A stretch of 59,141 nucleotides of DNA from Alphaproteobacteria bacterium (GTDB lineage: Bacteria; Pseudomonadota; Alphaproteobacteria; Acetobacterales; Acetobacteraceae), in NCBI GenBank assembly GCA_017307285.1, contig JAFKFI010000128.1, positions 1 through 59,141 on the forward strand, read 5' to 3'. Under the pieces are notes generated by a model. That model was not told where the DNA came from and ran no database searches. It saw nothing but the letters and a program-made list of their open reading frames with translations. Below are positions 54,001-59,141 of this stretch, one piece after another; the first letter of the stretch is position 1, and each line of letters begins with the position of its first letter. Both the position numbers and the translations under genes were made by a program.

Positions 54001-54983
54001 CTGGTCGTGAGCGGCGCCCCGGTGATCGAGGTCGACGAGCCAGCTGGTCCCGCGGGGCCTTGCGGACCTGCGGGACCGGTCGCACCCGTGGCACCCGGCG
54101 CACCTGGCGATCCGGCCGCACCTGCGGGTCCCGTCGCACCGGTGGGACCGATCGGCCCCTGCAAGCCGGCCGGGCCGGTCGCGCCTGCTGGGCCGACCGG
54201 TCCCTGTGGGCCTGCCGGTCCAGCCGCACCCGTCGGGCCCGCCGGGCCGGTTAGCCCGATTGCACCAGCAGGTCCCATAGGACCGGCGGGACCGACCGGG
54301 CCGATTGGACCCTGCGGCCCGACGGAGCCCGACGGACCAGTCGCGCCCGGTGCCCCGACGGGACCCATCGGGCCGATCGGACCGGCCGGCCCAATCGGAC
54401 CCTGCGGCCCCACGGGACCTTCGGCGCCCGAATCCCCCGCCGGTCCGGGAGGACCCATCGGGCCGCTTGGGCCCATCGGGCCGGTCGGCCCGGCCGGGCC
54501 TGCTGGGCCCTGCTCGCCAGCCGGGCCTTGCTCGCCAGCGGGCCCCTGCGGGCCAGCTGGCCCTATGGCCTCCCCGCTCACCGCGATCGTGCCGGACGGG
54601 TCGATGCTCACATTGGCGCCTGCGGAGAACAGGCCGCGCAGCATCGCAAGCGGCATCCGACGGGGCGCGCCGGCACTGTTCAGTACGACTTCGTCGGTGG
54701 GCTGCAGCGCGGCCTGCGTGGGGAAGGCCGCGTGATCGAGGCCCGTTGCGGCAAGCGCACCGCCGGCCAATGCCAGCCCCGTGCCGATCCCGACCTGCTC
54801 CGGTCCACCGGGGCCGAGGCTGGTGCGGCCGAGCAGCGTGCCGGTCGCGGTGATGATCGCAGGCTGAGTTCCGGCGAGCAGATCGCCCACCGTCGCGCCG
54901 CGGGTGACACCGTCCTGGCTGAGGGGAAACTCGTCGGCCGCGGTGATCTGGCCCGCCGCGGGAAGCTGCGGAATCGTCGGCAT
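51084..54983 (-). CDS. Large phage tail fibre with collagen-like Gly-X-Y region and LamG-like C-terminus
   Basis: A 1299-aa fibre. The N-terminal module (about 1-135, [33 protein letters not shown]) is homologous in layout to that of the neighbouring 900-aa fibre. About 175 residues of Gly-X-Y follow ([12 protein letters not shown] to GPAGPAGSS), then a coiled/beta region ([22 protein letters not shown]), several Ig-like repeats of about 170 aa (each with [11 protein letters not shown]- or [11 protein letters not shown]-type ends), and a LamG/concanavalin-like domain ([18 protein letters not shown] to [12 protein letters not shown]). Collagen triple helices in phages give long, stiff fibres. 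No catalytic site seen. Confidence 0.85.
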   Translation of the reverse strand: MPTIPQLPAAGQITAADEFPLSQDGVTRGATVGDLLAGTQPAIITATGTLLGRTSLGPGGPEQVGIGTGLALAGGALAATGLDHAAFPTQAALQPTDEVVLNSAGAPRRMPLAMLRGLFSAGANVSIDPSGTIAVSGEAIGPAGPQGPAGEQGPAGEQGPAGPAGPTGPMGPSGPMGPPGPAGDSGAEGPVGPQGPIGPAGPIGPMGPVGAPGATGPSGSVGPQGPIGPVGPAGPMGPAGAIGLTGPAGPTGAAGPAGPQGPVGPAGATGPAGLQGPIGPTGATGPAGAAGSPGAPGATGATGPAGPQGPAGPAGSSTSITGAPLTTSIAASDLVGISQSGTDRAISYANFLNGRLITDSGNPVAAAMSDGDSFWLGQGSTTMVVGTLQKVADYINAKLPSYTRRRVEEAASVALTLSRHNRAIVTLPNGGTVSVVQFADCGDGFECVVMNTSAAGTVTFGAGITCTGLTSLSPGQSATVLAIRNSNNAQGVYAQTPSSGSVPTIAIGAIANVPANASFGVSGSLLNYGAAPTLQYSDNGGSTWNALPAGATVSATAFSFLHPGMAAQIGQTILVSDGANAPRQSNSFNVESATLVTPTGVTGGQSTTVSFTMAGLTTGYLVWMNGATEIGARVAVTGTSGAITAPSTAGSYALALWDSAITGTGNKLAVIASVPVAAPPSETITVNAVATVVAGTAIAVSGSYTNGTPAGLAWSVDGTTYTAAASPTIGVGNFSFTIPAGAVAAGGPYTLRVRDTAIPAVVGATTATFNVESGSLGTLPAFVANQTASVPFTLAGIATAYIAWWNGSGDVGGRTAVSGSSAAITAPAAGTYSLRLYDSAAGTTLLDVKTNVVIAAQTIGVATPANTPLANAISVSGTYSNGTPTALDWSTDGGTTWRAASTPSIAGGAFSFTIPAGSVAAGTAYTLMVRDHTTSISGSSTGTFSVYTAAITNSPSGSAGSAITVTFALTGIATVYLVWMQGTTEVSTRFAASGGTATITAPGSGGYLLAIYDTSTAGTGTQLASQAVTITSTGPAADSSLLSVGVPNPVVMFDASNAQSLYADAAFTTLQSTAGGTVRGLRDTSGNGFDLSQTGNAPTLAIAAANGRNGLTFAKSASQFLQQVSSGWVGGLQSGPLTALLVFKITSDANSGTPYLAASLSNSATTGTSNVFNVSISTTGSPKIQAGRNSATSAGANETFYGAAAKNTLLKVIARFDPTGNQVHLSVNGRTDIVATTTGPYSGGGLAAWDSFLLGKQPFGSTPFYFDGLIFEVNLWNTFLSDATKLANLASYATTKWGS
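54040..54566 (-). repeat. Collagen-like Gly-X-Y coding repeats
   Basis: About 175 consecutive codons of Gly-X-Y in the 1299-aa fibre, largely [12 protein letters not shown] and GPQ triplets with GATGAT variants. The low-complexity sequence favours slippage and may differ in length between strains. It makes long spurious frames on the opposite strand. Confidence 0.9.
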
Positions 54984-55073
54984 GTGTCGTTCCTAATCGC
55001 GGTGTCAGCTGGAGCGGAGGTTCAGGCGAGAGGGGAACTAAGCCTGAACCGGCGCGCCGCTGAGAACGGAGAT

Positions 55074-57776
55074 CTATCGGCCCGAGCTGTCGGCGAACAG
55101 TTCGACGCCGGTCCCGGAGCCGGCCGCCTCGCCAACCTTGCGGCCGTTGCTGGCATACGCCTTGGCGCCGGCGACCGGGGAAGCGGGAAGCGTTGCAACG
55201 GTGAAGCTCGGGAGCACGGGCGCCGCACTGAAGCGCACCGGGCCACTCACGACGATCGCGCCGGAGGTATTGTCATAGGCGAGTGTGCGCGTGCCGTCCG
55301 CGCTCAGCGCGATCCGCTGCCCATCGGCCAGCCACACGGCGTTGCCGCCGGCATTCTGCACGGCGCCGCGCGCGTCGAACGCAGCTTGGCCTGACTGCAC
55401 CGTTGCAGTGCAGGTGTATCCACCGGATGAGGCGAAGCCGCCAGGGGCATTGTAGCGGCTCTGCAGGTCAATCCATCCGAGCACGCCATTGTTGAACAGG
55501 AATTCGAGCCCCGGACGAGTGGGATTGTACCGCACCGCCCATTTGCCGTCGGAGCTGAATGACACCGTCTGCCGGTCTGCCAGCCAGATTGCGTTGGCGC
55601 CCACCCGCTGCGTCGCGTTGCGGCCGTCGATGATCGCCTGGCTGAAGGTGACGTTGACCTGCATCCCGCGCTTGATCGACGCGCCTGTCGTCCCGGTCGA
55701 GCCGTTACCGGGCCACACGCCGATGACGTTGCCGATCTCGACATCCGTGCCGGTCGCCGCGTTCTTGCCCACGACGGCGGAGATGAAGCAACGGGTATCC
55801 GCGTCGTCGACGTTGTTGCCGACCCAATCGAGTTCCAGGGTCTGACCGAAGCCGGATTGCGACGAAGGGAGGTCGACCTGCTCGTGGTACTCGATCACCC
55901 CGCCCCAAAGATTGGCGCCTTTGACGACCCCGATCACGGACTTGCCCGCGACGCCGTCCGCGGGCGCAATCGACGTGCTGAGGGTCAGAGTGCCAGGCCC
56001 GCTCGTTGCTCCCGCCGTGTCTGGCGTGCAGGCAATGACGCTGTACGGGTTCCCGTTGATCAGCACCGGCAGTGGATGCATCGTCGAAAGTGGATACCCG
56101 ACGCCGGCCGTGTAGCCGGTGAAGCAGTTCGTCACGTCCGCGATGCGCATAGTCGTGCCGGTCGCCGTAGCGGTGATCGTGGAGTTCGGGATCGGGACTG
56201 CACTGCGCACCGTCTGCAAGTAGCCAGCCACATGACCTGTGGCACCACCATTGCCACCGCCCGAGCTCGATGTAAGGTTGCTGAGAAATCCCCAAATACC
56301 GTCGGCCGGTGTGCTGGACACAGAGGTGCCCACAAAGAGATTGTTGATCACATGCCCGGTGCCGCCCGAGTGGTTCACCAGGTAGTAGGACTGCGTGACA
56401 CTCGTATCGGTGGTGGCGGAACCAACCTTGTTGAACAATGCCGTCTGGGGGCCGGAGGTGCTCAGGACGGTGTGCTGGAAATCCGAGTTGCCGACGTAGA
56501 GCGAGCCGTTCTGCACCGTGTTCTGGCCAGCACCGGAGACCGTCAACGTACCGGTCAGCGTGCCGCCGGCCGTGCTCAGCCGGGACCCGGCCTGGGCGTC
56601 GACATATTGCTTCGTCGCGGCGTGCAGCAACTGCGTGGGGTCGGCGGCCAACGTCAAGGCGCCGGTCATCGCGCCGCCCGCCGCGCTCAGCCGGGTGCCG
56701 GCCTGCGCGTCCACGTACTGCTTGGTTGCCGCATGCAGCGGCTGCGCCGGATCGGCGGACAAGGTAAGCGCGCCGGTCATCGCGTCGCCGCCGCGCTGCA
56801 CTCGGCCATCCACATACTGCTTGGTGGCTGCGTGCAACGGCTGGGCAGGATCGGACGGCAAGGTCAGCGCACCCGTCATGGCATCGCCGGTACGCTGCAC
56901 GCGGGCGTCGACATATTGTTTCGTTGCCGCATGGAACGGCTGCGCCGGGTCGGATGACAGGGTGAGCGCACCCGTCATGGAGTCACCCGCGCGCTGCACG
57001 CGACCATCGACGTACTGCTTGGTGGCGGCCTGCAGCGGCTGCGCGGGGTCGGCGGGCAGCGTCAGGGCGCCGTTGAGCGCACCGCCGCTCTTGGGCAGCA
57101 TCGCGCTCGCCTGGCCGTCCACGTAGAGCTTTGTCGCCGCCTGCAACGGCTGGGTGGGGTTGAACGGGAGCGTCAGCGGGCCGGTAAGCGTGCCGCCAGT
57201 CTTCGCAAGGCTGCCAGCGGCGGCGGCATCGACATACTGCTTTGTCGCGGCTTGGAGCGGTTGCGCCGGATCGGCCGCAAGCGAAAGCGGCCCAGTCATG
57301 GCCGCACCACTGGTGAGCGCGGTGCTCGCGGCGAAATCCGCCAGCTTCAACGTTGCTTGCGAAGCGGTCGGCTTCACCAGCATCTTCGAGGCGTCAAGGT
57401 TCGCCACGTTCGACAAACCGCTCATGAATTGGGCGTAAGAAACCGACGCATTGGCGCCGTTCTGTCCGACCGGCACGACGTCGCTCGTCGTGGGCACAGT
57501 GCCGGCCGGAAGCGCACCAACGACGAACGGCGTAGCACTCGCGGACAATGTACCGCCGGCTAGGGTGAGATTGGCGCCGACCGTGATCGGCGCTGGGCCG
57601 CCGATGTCGTTGCTCGGATTGCCCAGGAGGGTACCAGACCCGGCGGCGATCTGCGGCTGTAGCCCGGCGATCAGCTGCGCACGCGTGATTTTCCGCGACA
57701 CGCCGTTCTGGCTGATCATCAGCTCGTCGGTGTCGGCGGCCGCGACGGCCGGCGCCAGCTGGTCGATGGTCGGCAT
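55074..57776 (-). CDS. Phage tail fibre protein with TKQYVD repeats
   Basis: A 900-aa fibre whose N-terminal module (MPTIDQLAPAVAAADTDEL, GVSRKITRAQLIAG, GSGTLLGNPSND) resembles the collagen fibre's start. A repeat array of about 33 aa (MTGALTLPADPAQPLHAATKQYVDG) appears seven to eight times at about residues 160-415; such repeats are found in many phage tail fibres. The C-terminal half (about 420-900) is beta-rich with no known domain, ending VFADSSGR-like. It probably trimerises and carries receptor binding at the C-terminus. The start ATG is 57774-57776. Confidence 0.85.
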   Translation of the reverse strand: MPTIDQLAPAVAAADTDELMISQNGVSRKITRAQLIAGLQPQIAAGSGTLLGNPSNDIGGPAPITVGANLTLAGGTLSASATPFVVGALPAGTVPTTSDVVPVGQNGANASVSYAQFMSGLSNVANLDASKMLVKPTASQATLKLADFAASTALTSGAAMTGPLSLAADPAQPLQAATKQYVDAAAAGSLAKTGGTLTGPLTLPFNPTQPLQAATKLYVDGQASAMLPKSGGALNGALTLPADPAQPLQAATKQYVDGRVQRAGDSMTGALTLSSDPAQPFHAATKQYVDARVQRTGDAMTGALTLPSDPAQPLHAATKQYVDGRVQRGGDAMTGALTLSADPAQPLHAATKQYVDAQAGTRLSAAGGAMTGALTLAADPTQLLHAATKQYVDAQAGSRLSTAGGTLTGTLTVSGAGQNTVQNGSLYVGNSDFQHTVLSTSGPQTALFNKVGSATTDTSVTQSYYLVNHSGGTGHVINNLFVGTSVSSTPADGIWGFLSNLTSSSGGGNGGATGHVAGYLQTVRSAVPIPNSTITATATGTTMRIADVTNCFTGYTAGVGYPLSTMHPLPVLINGNPYSVIACTPDTAGATSGPGTLTLSTSIAPADGVAGKSVIGVVKGANLWGGVIEYHEQVDLPSSQSGFGQTLELDWVGNNVDDADTRCFISAVVGKNAATGTDVEIGNVIGVWPGNGSTGTTGASIKRGMQVNVTFSQAIIDGRNATQRVGANAIWLADRQTVSFSSDGKWAVRYNPTRPGLEFLFNNGVLGWIDLQSRYNAPGGFASSGGYTCTATVQSGQAAFDARGAVQNAGGNAVWLADGQRIALSADGTRTLAYDNTSGAIVVSGPVRFSAAPVLPSFTVATLPASPVAGAKAYASNGRKVGEAAGSGTGVELFADSSGR
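56540..57300 (-). repeat. In-gene array of about eight 99-base TKQYVD repeats
   Basis: Repeat units encode MTG-LTL-DP-QPL-AATKQYVD with small differences (TKLYVD in one; QAGTRL, GRVQR, AAAAG linkers). Recombination or slippage could change the number of units, a route to fibre-length or specificity change. Confidence 0.85.
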
Positions 57777-57858
57777 AGGTCTGTCAAGCTCCGAGAAGGA
57801 TGGGGCGGCCGGTGCGGTCGACGACTGGGCGAGCCAGCGGCCCGCCAGTCAGAGTCCG

Positions 57859-58341
57859 TCAGAGGATCAGCACCGGGTTGCCGTTCTGATCGGTGAGGGT
57901 GGCACCCGTGTTCGTTTCGATCGCGCCCGGCGGCACCGGCGGCGTGGACAGCGTCACCACGGGAAGCAACACGGTGCGGCTAAGCGTGCGCCCGTTGGTG
58001 GTCACGATGGAGATCGTAACCATGTATGTCGTTCCGGCAGCGCCGCCCGACAGCCACAGCACCGCCGTCGCTCCGTCGGCCGCCGCGCTGTCGAGCATGA
58101 GATCGCCCGGATGATTCGGCCCGATTTCGACGTCGAGCTCGGCAATGCTGTCGCCATCATTGCCGGAAAGAGCGGCGGAGATATCGAAGACGTAGTCGAG
58201 CACGTCGGCTGGATCCTTGACCGGCCAGGCGAGCGGACGCGGCGTTGTCGCGGTCGAGCCGCGCGGGACGGGGACGAAGCTATCGAGCACGACGGTGCGC
58301 GCGCTGCTCGGCCGCCAGACATGGCTGGCTGCTGTCGGCAT
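57859..58341 (-). CDS. Phage fibre-tail adaptor protein
   Basis: A 160-aa soluble, beta-rich protein: SARTVVLDSFVPVPRGSTATT, PLAWPVKDPADVLDYVFDISAALSGNDGDSIAELDVEIGP, DLMLDSAAADGATAVLWLSGG and GTTYMVTISIVTTNGRTLSRT. This pattern matches small phage proteins that join tail fibres to the baseplate and lies directly before the fibre genes. ATG 58339-58341. Separated from the 900-aa fibre by 82 bases without a gene. Confidence 0.75.
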   Translation of the reverse strand: MPTAASHVWRPSSARTVVLDSFVPVPRGSTATTPRPLAWPVKDPADVLDYVFDISAALSGNDGDSIAELDVEIGPNHPGDLMLDSAAADGATAVLWLSGGAAGTTYMVTISIVTTNGRTLSRTVLLPVVTLSTPPVPPGAIETNTGATLTDQNGNPVLIL

Positions 58342-58415
58342 GTTTGCCTCTCGGGACAGGAGTTTTGGGGCGGAGCCGATGGTTCCGGTGCGTTGGGCCG
58401 CGATCAGCCCCGCGA

Positions 58416-58682
58416 TCAGCCCTTGGTAAGCGCCGCGATTTGAGCGGCGAGCGCCTGGAGTTGCGCTTGCAGGTCGGCCAATGACGGCGCAGGCGGCGTT
58501 GGGACCGGCGGCGGCGCAGTGAAGGCGGACCCATCATAGAGCCAGCCTTGGGCCACCCCCGAAACCTCGGTGACGTCCACCCAGACCAGAGCGGGTGCGA
58601 ACAGCTGGGTGATGTCGGCATCCGTGACGAAGAGTTCGGCCACCATGCCGTCCTGGATGCGTGCGAATGTTTTTGTAGTCAT
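58416..58682 (-). CDS. Small phage tail protein
   Basis: An 88-aa protein. MTTKTFARIQDGMVAELFVTDADITQLF and WVDVTEVSGVAQGWLYDGSAFTAP form the conserved head of a small tail-accessory family found next to fibre genes, and the tail (LADLQAQLQALAAQIAALTKG) is a coiled coil. Probably an assembly or fibre-linked protein; no known activity. ATG 58680-58682 follows GAGGTGG. Confidence 0.7.
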   Translation of the reverse strand: MTTKTFARIQDGMVAELFVTDADITQLFAPALVWVDVTEVSGVAQGWLYDGSAFTAPPPVPTPPAPSLADLQAQLQALAAQIAALTKG

Positions 58683-58684
58683 CG

Positions 58685-59141
58685 TTACCACCTCACGATC
58701 ACGAAGCCGCTGGCGCCCCACGCGCCGCTCTGAGCACCGTTCAGCGTGCCGGCGCCGGCCGCTCCGCCACCGGGGGAATATCCCGTGTTACCTGTCGCAC
58801 CGGCGACCGAGCGGGTGCCGGTCCCAGGAGCACCTCCACCCATTCCGCCAAGGCCGGCGGTTCCGGTCTGTCCGTCCGAACCAACGAGGTTGATATCTCC
58901 GCCCACACCCTGGCCCGCCGGCGCGCCGTTCTGTGGCGCCGATAAGCTGGCAAGGCTGTTAATGCCGCCCCCGGTAGCGCTGACGAAGGTCCCAAAGCTG
59001 GAGGTCCCTCCGGGGCCGGGGCCGGTCGTGGTCGTGCCGGCGGCCCCGCCGGCGCCGATCGTCACGGGGATCGCCTGACCTGGCGTAAGCCCCGCGATGC
59101 GCCGGCGCGCATAGCCGCCCCCCGCGCCGCCGCCGCTCGGC
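58685..59141 (-). CDS. Glycine-rich phage tail protein, N-terminus beyond the window
   Basis: C-terminal 151 residues or so of a glycine-rich protein. The visible part is RRRIAGLTPGQAIPVTIGAGGAAG, then long Gly/Ala/Ser/Thr tracts with GGGINSLASLSAPQNG and a final SGAWGASGFVIVRW. Gly-rich tail domains with a WGASGFVIVRW-type end are common in prophage fibres. The frame is open to the right edge at 59141, so the gene is cut by the window; the apparent ATG-less GTG at 59065 is internal. It is the first visible gene of the minus-strand phage block. Confidence 0.78.
   Translation of the reverse strand, partial: PSGGGAGGGYARRRIAGLTPGQAIPVTIGAGGAAGTTTTGPGPGGTSSFGTFVSATGGGINSLASLSAPQNGAPAGQGVGGDINLVGSDGQTGTAGLGGMGGGAPGTGTRSVAGATGNTGYSPGGGAAGAGTLNGAQSGAWGASGFVIVRW

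Noticed and set aside
51627-54254. 875-codon plus-strand frame opposite the collagen fibre
   Set aside because: It is the antisense shadow of a GC-rich, Gly/Ala-coding gene; Arg/Gly-rich with no family pattern.
56540-57300. Assembly duplication in the fibre gene
   Set aside because: The units differ in sequence and the TKQYVD repeat is a known feature of phage tail fibres.

Overview
The window reads as the chromosome of a high-GC alphaproteobacterium, most likely Rhodospirillales and probably near Acetobacteraceae (inference from gene content; no 16S or other marker is present). Pointers are the order gpmI - envC - ctpA - divergent polysaccharide deacetylase - rppH, small alphaproteobacterial families (DUF4169, DUF3309, DUF6111, DUF1285, DUF1194), an ImuA/ImuB/DnaE2 mutagenesis cassette, and two GAAC-N7-GAAC sites, the reverse complement of the alphaproteobacterial LexA operator GTTC-N7-GTTC.

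Layout. 0-7.4 kb: glycolysis and envelope genes on the plus strand, a palindromic 53-bp tandem repeat after rppH, DUF4169, a dienelactone hydrolase and a 50-aa DUF3309 protein. 7.4-11.1 kb: MTA phosphorylase and the complete bc1 complex (petA-petB-petC), minus strand. 11.3-12.2 kb: a broken hemF. 12.2-16.8 kb: FkbM methyltransferase, an EmrAB-type efflux pair and an alpha/beta hydrolase. 17.2-21.7 kb: minus-strand run DUF1285 - CoA pyrophosphatase - DUF6111 - cca - ABC exporter. 21.8-28.5 kb: plus-strand MoxR - DUF58 - DUF4159 - GATase-like membrane protein operon, its last gene frame-broken. 28.5-39.4 kb: TspO, ankyrin protein, an unrecognised 516-aa protein, a small protein and an S24 regulator diverging around a LexA-like site, DUF1194, glutathionyl-hydroquinone reductase, a nine-repeat FDxxxY protein, PHB-depolymerase-like esterase, cupin, CHRD/PEP-CTERM and MOSC proteins. 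39.5-45.0 kb: SOS-type imuA-imuB-dnaE2, with imuB broken. 45.1-48.0 kb: GNAT-like protein, SDR and a HisKA_2 sensor kinase. 48.0-59.1 kb: an uninterrupted minus-strand phage tail/fibre block (prophage, tailocin or related particle) running off the right edge: glycine-rich protein, small tail protein, fibre adaptor, two large fibres sharing an N-terminal module (one with TKQYVD repeats, one with a collagen Gly-X-Y stretch and a LamG-like end), an SGNH/SASA esterase, an XhlA-like protein, a small membrane protein and a glycosyltransferase-like protein.

The two points most worth checking are three conserved genes (hemF, the last gene of the MoxR operon, imuB) that each carry an internal deletion with the same reading-phase shift, at GC-rich short inverted repeats; and a LexA-like operator placed just upstream of an uncharacterised 131-aa protein. 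No tRNA, rRNA, CRISPR array, insertion sequence or integrase was seen.
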